Source: Paraburkholderia polaris (GTDB lineage Bacteria; Pseudomonadota; Gammaproteobacteria; Burkholderiales; Burkholderiaceae). From it: a DNA stretch of 64,000 bases. Below are positions 25,258-34,899 of the stretch, piece after piece (positions within the stretch are counted from its first letter, which is position 1; each line of letters begins with the position of its first letter). The notes under the pieces were generated by a model. It saw only the letters and a program-made list of their open reading frames with translations, did no database searches and had not been told where the DNA came from. The position numbers and the translations under genes are program-made. The stretch is taken from contig NZ_JABBGJ010000006.1 in assembly GCF_012927345.1 (NCBI RefSeq), positions 186,001-250,000 on the forward strand, given 5' to 3'.

Positions 25258-26496
25258 ATGTCATTGAATAACGTTGTCATCGTCGGTGCGGGCCAGGCCG
25301 GTTATCAGACCGCGGCCTCGCTGCGGCAGGAAGGTTTTGAAGGCAGCATCACGCTGATCGGCGACGAGCCCGGTGTGCCCTACCAGCGCCCACCGTTGTC
25401 GAAGGCTTACCTGCTCGGCAAGATCGGTGCCACGGCGCTGCGCTTTCGCACTCACGAATGGTTCGAGCAGCAGCGTCTCGAGCGGGTCGAAGCGCGGGTC
25501 ACGCGGATCGACCGCGAGGCGCAGCACGTGGAACTGGCGAGCGGCGAGCGTGTGCCGTACGACCATCTGGTGCTCGCCACGGGTGCGCGCAACCGCGTGC
25601 CGTCCATCGAGGGAATCGAACTCGACGGCGTGTTCGGCATCCGCACACTGGAGCATGCCGATGCGCTCGCGCCACGCGTGGCGGCCGCGCGCGACGTGGT
25701 CGTGATCGGCGCCGGTTTCATCGGCCTTGAATTCGCGGCCGTAGCAGCGGCCAAAGGCCTAGCGGTCCACGTGGTCGAACTCGGCACGCGGCCAATGGCC
25801 CGCGCCCTCTCCACCCATATGTCGACGCTGTTCGGCGCCGCGCATACCGGCTGGGGCGTGAAGTTCGACTTCGGCCAAACCGTCGCGCGGCTGGTCGGCG
25901 ACAACGGCCGGGTGGTGGCCGTGGAAACGGGCGACGGCCGCCGTCTGCCCGCGCAACTGGTCGTCTACGGCATCGGCGTGCTGCCCAACATCGATCTCGC
26001 CGCCGATGCAGGCCTCGCCGTGCAGAACGGCATCTGCGTCGACGCGCAGTTGCTGACCAGCGACCCGTCAATTTCCGCCATCGGCGACGCCGTCAGTTTT
26101 CCGTCTGCGTGGAGCGGTGCCCCGATCCGCCTGGAGTCCGTACAAAATGCCGTCGACCAGGCGCGCAACGTCGCGGCACGCCTGACGGGCAAGCCAGTGC
26201 CTTACACCGCGCTGCCGTGGTTCTGGAGCGACCAGGGCGATCTGAAACTGCAGATCGCGGGGCTCTCCGATGGCCATGACGAAACGGTCCTGCTTGGTTC
26301 GGGCGAAAGCCGGCAACTGAGCGTGTTGTGCTTCCACTCCGGCCGTCTGATCGCCGTGGAATCGTGTAACCGCCCGGGCGACCATATGGCGTCGCGCAAG
26401 CTGCTGGCGCGCGCCGCATCGCTAACCATCGCCCAAGCAGCGGCGCCGGGTTTCGATCTGAAGGAATTCGAAGCCGCCACGCGTGCGTTGGTCTGA
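25258..26496 (+). CDS. FAD-dependent ferredoxin--NAD(+) reductase
   Basis: A 412-aa reductase of the rhodocoxin/putidaredoxin-reductase group. It starts MSLNNVVIVGAGQAGYQ with the first dinucleotide motif GAGQAG; PYQRPPLSKAYL is the typical FAD-side block; a second Rossmann motif GAGFIGLEFAA binds NAD(H), and AIGDAVS contacts the flavin. A C-terminal reductase domain follows. It passes electrons from NADH to a ferredoxin, which feeds a Rieske oxygenase or a P450. No ferredoxin gene is visible within the window, so its partner may be the Rieske-only protein at 10301-11245 or a gene outside. No strong ribosome site is seen before the ATG. Confidence 0.87.
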   Translation: MSLNNVVIVGAGQAGYQTAASLRQEGFEGSITLIGDEPGVPYQRPPLSKAYLLGKIGATALRFRTHEWFEQQRLERVEARVTRIDREAQHVELASGERVPYDHLVLATGARNRVPSIEGIELDGVFGIRTLEHADALAPRVAAARDVVVIGAGFIGLEFAAVAAAKGLAVHVVELGTRPMARALSTHMSTLFGAAHTGWGVKFDFGQTVARLVGDNGRVVAVETGDGRRLPAQLVVYGIGVLPNIDLAADAGLAVQNGICVDAQLLTSDPSISAIGDAVSFPSAWSGAPIRLESVQNAVDQARNVAARLTGKPVPYTALPWFWSDQGDLKLQIAGLSDGHDETVLLGSGESRQLSVLCFHSGRLIAVESCNRPGDHMASRKLLARAASLTIAQAAAPGFDLKEFEAATRALV

Positions 26497-26714
26497 AGCG
26501 ATTCAATCCCAGCGCCCGTCACAGCCCCCTGTCGCGGTCTGGTGCGAACCCGGGCACCGCCGCTGGCCGACGCAAACGCGTACGCCCGAACTAACACCTT
26601 GCGCGATTGCGTTGCCGGACTACATTTAATCAATATCCGTCGAGACCATATGGCGTGATGCGAGCGGCGAATCGCGGAATGCGTCTGCCGCGGTGACCTG
26701 AAAGGAGCTACCAA

Positions 26715-27188
26715 ATGGCAGAGATAGACAAGGAAGAAGTCGTTGCGGTGCTGAACCGGATTCTCGAATCCGAGTTGGCCGGCGTCGTTCGATATACGCA
26801 CTATTCGTTTCTTGTTTTCGGATTCGGACGCATTCCGATCATCTCCTGGCTGCGCGAGCAGGCCGACGAATCGCTGTTACACGCCCAGCAGGTCGGGGAG
26901 TGGATCACCACACTGGGCGCCTATCCGTCGCTAGCGATCGGTCCCCTCCTCGATTCGCACACATTCGATATCGGCTCGATCCTCCGCGAGTCGCTGCAAG
27001 CCGAGAATCTCGCGCTGGCGCTGTATCGCGAACTGCTCGCGCTGGTCGAGGACCGCTCCGTTGCACTCGAGGAGTTCGCCCGTCAGATGATCCATATCGA
27101 AGAGATGCACGCGGGCGAAGTCGACAAGATGCTGCGCCGCCCTGGAGAAGTGACGACGGCGGCCGAACGGCAGCCCGGCCGACCCTGA
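26715..27188 (+). CDS. Ferritin-like (bacterioferritin-family) protein
   Basis: A 157-aa four-helix ferritin-like protein. Di-iron ligand patterns of the bacterioferritin type are visible: ESELAGVVRYTHYS (helix A), ADESLLHAQQVGEW with E..H (helix B), AENLALALYRELL (helix C) and IHIEEMHAGEVDKM (helix D). A strong AAGGAG precedes the ATG. It stands alone, transcribed toward the PhaC gene, with a 218-base upstream gap holding nothing recognisable. Likely iron storage or stress protection in the cytoplasm; haem binding is not evident. Confidence 0.78.
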   Translation: MAEIDKEEVVAVLNRILESELAGVVRYTHYSFLVFGFGRIPIISWLREQADESLLHAQQVGEWITTLGAYPSLAIGPLLDSHTFDIGSILRESLQAENLALALYRELLALVEDRSVALEEFARQMIHIEEMHAGEVDKMLRRPGEVTTAAERQPGRP

Positions 27189-27245
27189 CCGAACGGACTA
27201 TGGCGGCATCCCGGACGTGGTCGCCGCGATGCGGAAACTCGCCTT

Positions 27246-28976
27246 TCACGCGCCCGTCAATTCCGGAGGATGCTTGGCCACGTAACGGCCTGGCGCCGGC
27301 TCGATCGGCTTGTACTTCGCGTTGCCCGGTTTTTTGGGCGCCGCGATCTCCTTGCCCGCATGCGGTTTTAACCAGTTGCTCCAGTGCGTCCACCAGCTTC
27401 CCGGCTGCGACTTCGCCGATTCGAGCCACGCATCCGGATCGTCGCCGAGCTTGCCGTCGGTCCAGTAGCTGCGCTTGTTCTTCGATGCCGGATTGATCAC
27501 CCCCGCGATATGTCCGCTGGCGCCCAGCACGAACTGCGTGTCACCACCGACAAGTTGCGTCGAGCGATATGCGCCCTTCCACGGCACGATATGATCGTCC
27601 TGCGTTCCGAAGACATAGCTCGGGATGTCGATACGGCCCAAATCCACGGGCGTGCCGCACATTGAGAGCCGACCCGGCTTGCACAGGTTGTTCTCCAGAT
27701 ACATGTTGCGCAGATACCAGGCATACATCGGGCCGGGCAGATTGGTGCTATCGGCGTTCCAGTAAAGCAAGTCGAACGCCTGCGGCGCGCCGCCCTTCAG
27801 GTAGTTGTTCACGACATACGGCCAGATCAGATCATTGGCGCGCAAGGTCTGGAAGACGAACCCCAGCTCGCCGCCCGAATAGATGCCGCCTCGTCCAATC
27901 GTCTGCTCGCGCTGCGACACACCCTGCTCATCGATAAAGACGCCCAGGTCGCCCGGATCGCTGAAGTCGAGCATCGTCGTGAGGAGTGTGAGGCTCTCCA
28001 CCGATTCATTGCCGCGCGCACGCAGCAGCGCGAGCGCCGACGACAATATCGTCCCGCCGACACACCAGCCGACCGCATTGACCTTGTCGGCGCCGCTGAT
28101 CGCGCGGCCAACTTCGATCGCCTTGATCGCACCGCTCTCGACGTAATCGTCCCACGTGATGTGGCCGAGTTCCGCATCCGGGTTGCGCCATGACACGAGG
28201 AACACCGTCTGCCCTTGCTCGCACGCGAAGCGCACGAACGAGTTTTCCGGTTGCAGATCAAGGATATAGAACTTGTTGATGCAAGGCGGCACGATCACGA
28301 GCGGCCGTTCGGCAACCTTGTCCGTGAGCGGCGCGTACTGGATCAACTGGAAAAGCTCGTTCTCGAAGACCACCGACCCCTTCGACACTGCCACATTACG
28401 GCCAACTTCGAATGCGCTTTCATCCGTGATCGAGATGCGTCCGTGCTTCAAGTCTTCGAGCAGGTTCGCGAAGCCCGCGCGTAGGCTTTCGCCCTGTGTC
28501 TCGACGGCGGTCTTAATAGCGTCAGGGTTGGTAACGGGGAAGTTTGCGGGACTCATCGAGTCGATGAACTGGCGCGCGTAAAAGCGCAGCTTGTTCTTCT
28601 CCTTTTCACCGACACCCGCCGCTTCGACCATGTCGTTCAGCAGTCGCGAATTCAACAAATACGTCTGCTTGAGCAGGCTGTACCAGGGGTTGTCGCGCCA
28701 GGCCTCCGAACTGAAGCGCCGGTCGCCGCGCTCGGGCTGAACGGTGGGCTCCGTGCTCATGCCCGTGGCCCTCGCCATCATGCCCGTATAAAGCGCCATC
28801 TGCTGTTGCCAGTAATGCGCCTGGGCCTGCGCGAGGGCGAGCGCCGGTTGATTTGCGGGGACGGACGGCGCGTCGCCGGCGTGTCCAGCTGCGCCGGTGT
28901 AGGCCTGCAGCAGCGTCTGCCCCGCTTTGAAGAATCCCTGGACGAACTCGTCCGGCATGTTAAACGGCGAGGCCAT
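27246..28976 (-). CDS. phaC: Class I poly(3-hydroxyalkanoate) synthase
   Basis: A 576-aa PHA synthase, normal for class I. The N-terminal domain includes FNMPDEFVQGFFKAG and DNPWYSLLKQTYLLN; the alpha/beta-hydrolase catalytic domain has the lipase-like box GWCVGG with the nucleophilic Cys. The catalytic Asp is in GTQDDHIVPW and the His in GASGHIAGVINP. It polymerises (R)-3-hydroxyacyl-CoA into storage granules. The start MASPFNMP follows AGGAG; the open frame upstream is ignored. No phaA, phaB or phasin gene is adjacent, so this may be an accessory copy. It is convergent with the ferritin-like gene. Confidence 0.92.
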   Translation of the reverse strand: MASPFNMPDEFVQGFFKAGQTLLQAYTGAAGHAGDAPSVPANQPALALAQAQAHYWQQQMALYTGMMARATGMSTEPTVQPERGDRRFSSEAWRDNPWYSLLKQTYLLNSRLLNDMVEAAGVGEKEKNKLRFYARQFIDSMSPANFPVTNPDAIKTAVETQGESLRAGFANLLEDLKHGRISITDESAFEVGRNVAVSKGSVVFENELFQLIQYAPLTDKVAERPLVIVPPCINKFYILDLQPENSFVRFACEQGQTVFLVSWRNPDAELGHITWDDYVESGAIKAIEVGRAISGADKVNAVGWCVGGTILSSALALLRARGNESVESLTLLTTMLDFSDPGDLGVFIDEQGVSQREQTIGRGGIYSGGELGFVFQTLRANDLIWPYVVNNYLKGGAPQAFDLLYWNADSTNLPGPMYAWYLRNMYLENNLCKPGRLSMCGTPVDLGRIDIPSYVFGTQDDHIVPWKGAYRSTQLVGGDTQFVLGASGHIAGVINPASKNKRSYWTDGKLGDDPDAWLESAKSQPGSWWTHWSNWLKPHAGKEIAAPKKPGNAKYKPIEPAPGRYVAKHPPELTGA

Positions 28977-29104
28977 GATGTCTCCTGAAAGTCTGATCAC
29001 ACAATCTGACGCGCGTCGCATCGTGATGCAATCGCGCGTTTCACGCGAGTGGGTCGCACCAGTGTAACCGGACGCAGGACGAGACGGCAGCGTACCCTGG
29101 CGGA

Positions 29105-29935
29105 CTATCGGGCCGGAAGACCCAGCATTTCGCGTGCTTGGGCAGCGCTCGCCACCGGCCGGCCATATTCGCCGCACAATGAGGCCACCCGTGCGACCAG
29201 TTGCGCATTGCTCTTCGCCAGCGTGTCCTTGTCCCAGCGCACATTGTCTTCCAGACCCGTGCGGCAGTGGCCGCCCATTTCGAGCGTCCAGTAATTGACC
29301 TCCAGCTGATGCCGCCCGATACCCGCGGCGGTCCACGTTGCATCCGGCAATAGCGCCTTGAGTTGTTGGACCTCGAACTCAAGAATCTCGCGACGCGCGG
29401 GCAGCGCGTTTTTTACACCCATCACGAACTGAACGTGCACAGGAGATTTCAGCAGCCCTTGTTGCACGAGGTCCACTGTGCTGTACAACATCGCCAGATC
29501 AAAGATTTCGATTTCCGGTTTGACATCGTAGTCGAGCATCATTTGCGCAAGCGCACGCACAAAGTCCGGCGGATTTTCATAGACGGTAGTCGGAAAATTG
29601 ACGGAACCCGTTGCGAGCGATGCCATATCCGGGCGCAGATCGAGCATCGCGCCGCGTTGCTCGAACGAACGGCCACGACCGCCTGTCGAAAACTGAATGA
29701 TGATGTCAGGGCAGTGCTTCCGGATGCCCTCCTGGAGAGAGGCGAAACTCGACCGGTCGGAACTGGAGTTCTCCTGTTCGTCACGCACGTGCAGATGAAC
29801 GAGCGATGCTCCGGCTTCGTACGCTTCGTGCGTGCTTTCAATCTGCTCGGAGATCGTGACCGGCACAGCCGGGTTGTCCTTCTTGCGCGGAACTGAGCCA
29901 GTGATGGCAACGGAGATAATGCACGGTTCACTCAT
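29105..29935 (-). CDS. BKACE-family beta-keto acid cleavage enzyme
   Basis: A 276-aa TIM-barrel Zn enzyme of the BKACE (DUF849) family, whose founder Kce splits 3-keto-5-aminohexanoate with acetyl-CoA. Zn ligands are visible in HLHVRD (H-x-H) and in the glutamate of GLEDNVRWDK near the C terminus; FSTGGRGRS contains the substrate loop. ATG at 29935 sits eight bases after GGGAG; a GTG three codons upstream is possible. Catabolic BKACEs act on different beta-keto acids and give acetoacetate plus an acyl-CoA; the substrate here is unknown. It is 287 bases downstream of the ring-cleavage operon and may belong to it. Confidence 0.82.
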   Translation of the reverse strand: MSEPCIISVAITGSVPRKKDNPAVPVTISEQIESTHEAYEAGASLVHLHVRDEQENSSSDRSSFASLQEGIRKHCPDIIIQFSTGGRGRSFEQRGAMLDLRPDMASLATGSVNFPTTVYENPPDFVRALAQMMLDYDVKPEIEIFDLAMLYSTVDLVQQGLLKSPVHVQFVMGVKNALPARREILEFEVQQLKALLPDATWTAAGIGRHQLEVNYWTLEMGGHCRTGLEDNVRWDKDTLAKSNAQLVARVASLCGEYGRPVASAAQAREMLGLPAR

Positions 29936-30222
29936 GGCTAACACTCCCGTTCAAGGTTTCCGTCTCGCCTGTATGGCGAGCGATCATGACCGCGTGCCTG
30001 GCAAAATGCCCACCACTACGTGTTCCAAGTCTAGTCCAAATGCGCGCGATGAGGATCGCGCACCTCGGGGCACACGGAACGCGCAAATGTCCGCTGGCTC
30101 TTGCGCGCTGCCACAATTCATCAGCGTGGGTCCCGTTGAGATGGCCGTCGAACAGCAAGCGGTGGCGCATGACGTCGCTTCGTCAGACCTATCGCCGGCA
30201 GGCCCGGCTATACCGAATCGGC

Positions 30223-31035
30223 TTAAACCAACCCGGCTGCGACACCCTTCGCCGCCGTGAGTGTTCTCCTCAACCTCTCATCCAGTTCGAGTGTCTCGGC
30301 CAGCTTGCGATTAGGTACTTCGAGACCGAATGGAATGCCCGGAGGCAACGCCTCGATAAACTCGCGCAGCGGCAAGCCGCCCTCGCCCGGCAACTGGCGG
30401 TCATAGCGTGCTTCTTCGGAAATAGCCGCCGTGGTCGCGGGCGCCGTCGCGCTGGCGTCACAGAATTGCGCGTACCGGATTCGTGCGGGATCGAGGGTGG
30501 CAATGTCGCTAATCTTGCCGCCGCTGCGCATCAAGTGAAAGGGATCGAGCAAAATCGCGCCGTTCGCTTGCGCCGCTTCGCTGATGATCGCATTGGCGGC
30601 CTGAATGCTGCCGACGCCAAGCCACGCCGCAAATTCCAGCGCGCAGGAAATACCGAACGGTGCAGCCAGTTCGCAAAGCTGCACGAATTTCTCAACGGCC
30701 AGTGAGCGGTCGGCGATATCGATCAGCGTCAAAGCATTGCGTGCGCCGAGACGCTGAGCCGTCTCGAACACACGCTTGAAGTCGTTCACGTCGCGTTCAG
30801 GGGTGAGCAGCATGACTTCGACATCCAGCACGTCGAGACCGGTGTCACGTAAGCGAGCTTCCGTCTCAAGCAACATCGATGAGTTGTCGAACATCGGATG
30901 CTGCGCCTCTCCCGCCCGAAACGGACTGAGGCGCAGACTGACTGCGTCATAACCCGTCCGGCTCGCCGCCGCCACCAGTTCGGGTGGCGTGAGCTGAATC
31001 GCCGTGAGCGGCACCAACGAATAGAGCCGTGTCAT
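30223..31035 (-). CDS. TIM-barrel sugar-phosphate isomerase/epimerase-like protein
   Basis: A 270-aa xylose-isomerase-like TIM-barrel protein. Probable metal ligands appear as Glu in CALEFAAW, Asp/His in LLDPFHLMRSGG, and Gln/Asp in AQFCDAS, with a late Glu in GLEVPN. It is the last gene of the ring-cleavage operon, 15 bases after the aldolase gene. A clear paralogue lies at 38910-39758 in the neighbouring operon with matching motifs. In aromatic pathways this fold includes dehydroshikimate dehydratases and hydroxypyruvate isomerase-like enzymes. Function is not assigned; an isomerase or dehydratase step is plausible. Confidence 0.75.
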   Translation of the reverse strand: MTRLYSLVPLTAIQLTPPELVAAASRTGYDAVSLRLSPFRAGEAQHPMFDNSSMLLETEARLRDTGLDVLDVEVMLLTPERDVNDFKRVFETAQRLGARNALTLIDIADRSLAVEKFVQLCELAAPFGISCALEFAAWLGVGSIQAANAIISEAAQANGAILLDPFHLMRSGGKISDIATLDPARIRYAQFCDASATAPATTAAISEEARYDRQLPGEGGLPLREFIEALPPGIPFGLEVPNRKLAETLELDERLRRTLTAAKGVAAGLV

Positions 31036-31050
31036 CGCATCGTCCCTCTG

Positions 31051-32115
31051 TCAGCCTGCTTCGCTCATGGTCGGCTCGGCGTGCATCTGCTCGTGCGCAA
31101 CCCGTTTCAGCAGATCAAGTGCGACGTCGACGATCATGTCTTCCTGACCACCCACCATTTTGCGCCGGCCCAGCTCAACAAGAATGTCCACTGTTTTAAG
31201 GCCGTACTTGCTTGCCGCCACTTCCGCATGACGCAGGAAGCTCGAATATACGCCCGCGTAGCCAAGCGCAAGGGTTTCGCGGTCCACGCGCACCGGACGG
31301 TCCTGCAACGGCCGCACCAGATCGTCGGCCGCATCCATCAGCCGGTACAGATCGCAGCCGTGATTCCAGCCCTGACGCTCCGCAGCCGCGATGAACACTT
31401 CCAACGGCGCGTTACCGGCGCCTGCCCCCATGCCCGCAAGACTCGCATCGATGCGGTCGCAACCTTCCTCCACCGCCACCAACGAATTCGCGACGCCGAG
31501 ACTCAGGTTGTGATGCGCGTGCATGCCGGTCTGCGTTTCCGGTTTCAGCGCGTCCTTGAACGCACGGAAGCGATCGCGGATATCGTTCATGCCGAGCGCG
31601 CCGCCCGAATCGACCACGTACACGCAGGTCGCGCCGTAGCTCTCCATCAGCTTCGCCTGTTCGGCGAGCTTCTGCGGCGCGGTCATGTGGCTCATCATCA
31701 GGAAGCCGACGGGGTCCATGCCGAGTTCGCGCGCGAATTCCAGATGCTGACGCGAGACGTCTGCTTCGGTGCAGTGCGTGGCGACCCGTACGACGCGCGC
31801 GCCGGCGTCGTACGCGTTGCGCAGATCGTGGGTCGTACCGATACCGGGGATCAGCAGCGTTGCAATCTTCGTGGTCTTGACGCTCTCTGCCGCTGCGGCA
31901 ATCCACTCGACATCGCTATGCGCACCGAAGCCGTAGTTGAAGCTCGATCCTTCGATACCGTCACCATGCGCGACTTCAATGCTGTCGACGCCTGCCTGGT
32001 CCAGTGCCGCGGCAATCGCCTTCACGTTTGCAATGCTGTACTGATGGCGGATCGCGTGGCTGCCGTCGCGTAACGTGACGTCCGAGATGTAGAGCTTTTT
32101 ATCAAGCGATGTCAT
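31051..32115 (-). CDS. dmpG: 4-hydroxy-2-oxovalerate aldolase
   Basis: A 354-aa class II pyruvate aldolase (DmpG/BphI/MhpE). It cleaves 4-hydroxy-2-oxovalerate to pyruvate and acetaldehyde, the end of the meta-cleavage lower pathway. Seen are the N-terminal [10 protein letters not shown] with the metal-binding Asp and catalytic Arg, [11 protein letters not shown] with the metal-binding histidines, and the C-terminal communication domain that docks the acetaldehyde dehydrogenase. Length is standard. Its start overlaps by one base the stop of the DmpF gene (TAATG), consistent with the obligate aldolase-dehydrogenase complex that channels acetaldehyde. Confidence 0.93.
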   Translation of the reverse strand: MTSLDKKLYISDVTLRDGSHAIRHQYSIANVKAIAAALDQAGVDSIEVAHGDGIEGSSFNYGFGAHSDVEWIAAAAESVKTTKIATLLIPGIGTTHDLRNAYDAGARVVRVATHCTEADVSRQHLEFARELGMDPVGFLMMSHMTAPQKLAEQAKLMESYGATCVYVVDSGGALGMNDIRDRFRAFKDALKPETQTGMHAHHNLSLGVANSLVAVEEGCDRIDASLAGMGAGAGNAPLEVFIAAAERQGWNHGCDLYRLMDAADDLVRPLQDRPVRVDRETLALGYAGVYSSFLRHAEVAASKYGLKTVDILVELGRRKMVGGQEDMIVDVALDLLKRVAHEQMHAEPTMSEAG

Positions 32116-33074
32116 TACACGGCCTCCTTGTGACCACGCGCGATACCGGCAGCGACCCGGCGGCGCGCCATCATGTCGCCGCAGGCGAGCGCGGCCGACG
32201 TCATGATGTCGAGATTGCCCGCATACGAGGGCAGATAGTGAGCGGCGCCTTCCACTTCGAGAAACACCGAGGTTTTGAGGCCGTGCTTGGGACCGATGCC
32301 TGGCACATTCAGCGGCTGCTCCGGCGAGATCACGTCGAACTGCACCTTCTGCTTCAGACGATAGCCGGGCACGTAGGCCTGCACGCTCGCCACCATCTGC
32401 GCGATGCTGTCTTCGATCAGCTGTGTATCGACCAGATCGGACAATACGAACACTGTGTCGCGCATGATCAGCGGCGGCTCGGCCGGATTGAGCACGATGA
32501 TTGCCTTGCCGCGCGTCGCGCCGCCGAGTATTTCAATCGCGCTGCGCGTGGTCTCAGTGAATTCGTCGATATTGGCACGCGTGCCAGGACCCGCCGACTT
32601 GCTCGAGATCGACGCGACGATTTCCGCGTAATGCACCTTCGTAACCCGCGACACTGCAGCGACGATCGGAATCGTCGCCTGGCCGCCGCAGGTGACCATG
32701 TTCATGTTGCTGGCGTTCTCGGCTTCGAGATTGATCGCCGGAATCACGTACGGGCCGATCGCGGCGGGCGTGAGGTCGATCACCTGCACGCCGTGTTGTT
32801 GAAGCACGTCGTTGTGACGCTTGTGCGCGCCTGCCGAAGTGGCGTCGAACACAATGTCGATGTCTTTGAACACGTCAAGCTCGACCAAGCCATCGATACC
32901 TTCAGCCGTCGTCGCCACGCCCATACGCTCAGCCCGCGCGAGGCCGTCCGATTTCGGATCGACGCCAACCATCGCACCCATTTCAAGGTGTTTGCTGTTG
33001 CGCATCACCTTGATCATCAAATCCGTGCCGATGTTGCCCGGCCCGATGATCGCCACTTTTACCTTGTCAGTCAT
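32115..33074 (-). CDS. dmpF: Acetaldehyde dehydrogenase (acylating)
   Basis: A 319-aa CoA-acylating acetaldehyde dehydrogenase (DmpF/BphJ/MhpF). It converts acetaldehyde, NAD+ and CoA to acetyl-CoA. The nucleotide motif GPGNIGTDL follows the start [10 protein letters not shown], and the catalytic cysteine is in [10 protein letters not shown]. The ATG follows GGAG; 31 upstream codons of open frame are not family-like. It is cotranslated with the aldolase gene downstream, its physical partner. Genes before it encode the tautomerase, decarboxylase and hydratase of the same pathway. Confidence 0.93.
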   Translation of the reverse strand: MTDKVKVAIIGPGNIGTDLMIKVMRNSKHLEMGAMVGVDPKSDGLARAERMGVATTAEGIDGLVELDVFKDIDIVFDATSAGAHKRHNDVLQQHGVQVIDLTPAAIGPYVIPAINLEAENASNMNMVTCGGQATIPIVAAVSRVTKVHYAEIVASISSKSAGPGTRANIDEFTETTRSAIEILGGATRGKAIIVLNPAEPPLIMRDTVFVLSDLVDTQLIEDSIAQMVASVQAYVPGYRLKQKVQFDVISPEQPLNVPGIGPKHGLKTSVFLEVEGAAHYLPSYAGNLDIMTSAALACGDMMARRRVAAGIARGHKEAV

Positions 33075-33094
33075 ATCGTCTCCGAAACCCTGCT

Positions 33095-33313
33095 TCATGC
33101 TTTGGGAAGCGCCGCGCTGCCATCCACGACGCGGTCCGCAACGGTTTTGCCGCCACGGCCCCAGCAATCGGGCGGTACTTCTTCAATCAGAACGCGCACG
33201 CCGTCGATCGGCATCTCGAGGCTTTCCGCCATCGCCAGCGACACGCTTTCGATCAGGCGGCGTTTCTTCTCAGGGCTGCGGCCCTCGAGGATCTTGATCA
33301 GAGCAATCGGCAT
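33095..33313 (-). CDS. dmpI: 4-oxalocrotonate tautomerase
   Basis: A 72-aa member of the tautomerase family with the catalytic N-terminal proline exposed after Met removal ([13 protein letters not shown]), and the arginine-containing helix [13 protein letters not shown]. It converts 2-hydroxymuconate to 4-oxalocrotonate. It lies between the dehydrogenase and the decarboxylase genes, with only three bases to the latter. A C-terminal extension ([12 protein letters not shown]) makes it slightly longer than the 62-aa DmpI. A second tautomerase gene is at 34896-35108 in the same operon. Confidence 0.88.
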   Translation of the reverse strand: MPIALIKILEGRSPEKKRRLIESVSLAMAESLEMPIDGVRVLIEEVPPDCWGRGGKTVADRVVDGSAALPKA

Positions 33314-33316
33314 CGC

Positions 33317-34084
33317 CTACCCCTTGACGTGAAAACCCGCACTGCCGAGCTGTTCCATATCCACCGATACGTATTGCCCGGGCTTGATCCACTCGGCCGG
33401 CGTCGCGCCGCCTGCCATTACGATCCAGCCGGCTTGCAGCGGCTCGCCCGCCTGCGCCGACAATCGCGCCGCCGCCACCAGCGAACGCAGCGGATGACCG
33501 AGCAGCGCCGCAGTAGAGCCGACCTGCACGGCGCGGCCGTCGATATTGAGCGTGAGGCCAAGATTGCTGAAGTCGATCTTCGGATCGCGCCACGCGCCGA
33601 TCACGAAGCCGCTCGACGATGCGTTATCCGCGATCACCTCGGGCAGCGTGAACTTGAAGTCTTTGTAGCGCGAATCGATGATTTCGAGCGCCGGCGCAAT
33701 TGCTTCGACAGCGGCAAGCGCTTGCGGTCCGGTCACGTTGCCTTCGAGCGAATGCTTCAGTACGAAGGCGATCTCCGGTTCGACACGCGGATGCACGAAG
33801 CGCGAGAAATCAATCGCGGTGCCCTCTTCGATCTGCATGCCTGCGGTGAGGCGGCCCCAGATCACGTCGGAGAGACCCATCTGAACCATCTTCGCGCGGC
33901 TCGTAAAACCCATCTTCACGCCGACACGGTGCTCGCCCCGCGCGACGCGTCGTTTGATCGACGCGGATTGAATCTCGTAGGCCTGCTCCAGAGACAGGTT
34001 TCCTTCGGGATCGAACTGGGCGACTTCGGTTGCGTGGCGCGCTGCGTCGTCGAGCAGCGTCGCGTATTCGATGATGGTGCTCAT
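33317..34084 (-). CDS. dmpH: 4-oxalocrotonate decarboxylase
   Basis: A 255-aa FAH-superfamily enzyme of the hydratase/decarboxylase group. Active-site blocks are GVKMGFTSRAKMVQMG, metal ligands in RVEPEIAFVL (E-x-E) and the ALEIIDSRYKDFKF stretch with Asp. This sequence style, with SRAKMVQMG rather than SVAVQKQLG, is that of 2-oxo-3-hexenedioate (4-oxalocrotonate) decarboxylases. It makes 2-hydroxypenta-2,4-dienoate, the substrate of the hydratase encoded upstream. Its start shares bases with the stop of that hydratase gene, and such decarboxylases typically form a complex with the hydratase. Confidence 0.9.
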   Translation of the reverse strand: MSTIIEYATLLDDAARHATEVAQFDPEGNLSLEQAYEIQSASIKRRVARGEHRVGVKMGFTSRAKMVQMGLSDVIWGRLTAGMQIEEGTAIDFSRFVHPRVEPEIAFVLKHSLEGNVTGPQALAAVEAIAPALEIIDSRYKDFKFTLPEVIADNASSSGFVIGAWRDPKIDFSNLGLTLNIDGRAVQVGSTAALLGHPLRSLVAAARLSAQAGEPLQAGWIVMAGGATPAEWIKPGQYVSVDMEQLGSAGFHVKG

Positions 34085-34899
34085 TAGCGTGCCTCGCTCG
34101 CGGTTTGCTTGGAATCGGCTTCGAACACGGCGCGCACCGAGCCCAACCCGTTGATACGCGTCTCGAAGATGTCGCCGGGCGTCACCGCCACCATCGGTCC
34201 GAGTGCGCCGGACAGCACCAGGTCACCCGCCAGCAGCGGTGTGCCGAGCGCGGCCATCTTGCGGGCCAGCCACACCACCGCATTGATCGGGTTGCCAAGG
34301 CATGCCGCGCCCGCGCCGACCGAGACCGGCTCACCGCGCCGCTCCATCACCATGCCGCACAGCCGAAGGTCGAATTCGGACAACTTGCGAGGACTGTTGC
34401 CGAGCACATACGCGGACGACGACGCGTTGTCGGCAATCGTGTCCGTAATGCGGATATTCCAGTTGGCAATCCGGCTGCCGACAATTTCGAGCGCCGGCAG
34501 CGCGTAATCGATGGCGTTCAACACATCGAGCTGGCCCGGATTCGGCATGCGCAGATCGCGGCCGATCACGAAAGCGACTTCGGCTTCGATCTTCGGTTGA
34601 GTCAGAATGGACGTGGGGATGGGTTCGCCGTCGCCGTAACCCATGTCGTCGAACAACATGCCGAAGTCCGGTTGATCGACGCCCAGTTGTTTCTGCACGG
34701 CCACCGAGGTCAGGCCGATCTTGCAACCGACAATGCGTCGGCCTTCGGCCACGCGCCGGTCGGTGTTGGCGCGCTGGATCGCGTAGGCGTCTTCGATCGT
34801 CAGTTGCTCGTAGGTTTCGCGCAGCGGCGCGATGTACTTGCCGCTACGCTCGGCCTCGATCAATGCGTCGGCCGCCTGTTCAATCAGTTGGGGGGTCAT
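34084..34899 (-). CDS. dmpE: 2-oxopent-4-enoate hydratase
   Basis: A 271-aa hydratase (DmpE/MhpD type), paralogous to the decarboxylase downstream. It adds water to 2-hydroxypenta-2,4-dienoate to give 4-hydroxy-2-oxovalerate. Seen are [20 protein letters not shown], the metal ligands in [11 protein letters not shown] and [22 protein letters not shown] is the start, after AGGAG; the frame continues upstream with unrelated sequence. It overlaps the small tautomerase gene by ATGA. The C-terminal tail [13 protein letters not shown] is slightly extended. Confidence 0.9.
   Translation of the reverse strand: MTPQLIEQAADALIEAERSGKYIAPLRETYEQLTIEDAYAIQRANTDRRVAEGRRIVGCKIGLTSVAVQKQLGVDQPDFGMLFDDMGYGDGEPIPTSILTQPKIEAEVAFVIGRDLRMPNPGQLDVLNAIDYALPALEIVGSRIANWNIRITDTIADNASSSAYVLGNSPRKLSEFDLRLCGMVMERRGEPVSVGAGAACLGNPINAVVWLARKMAALGTPLLAGDLVLSGALGPMVAVTPGDIFETRINGLGSVRAVFEADSKQTASEAR

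Noticed and set aside
29986..30705. 239-aa plus-strand open frame spanning the gap upstream of the BKACE gene
   Set aside because: Most of it is antisense to the TIM-barrel gene; Arg/Cys-rich, no motif. The gap itself (29936-30222) holds nothing I can name.
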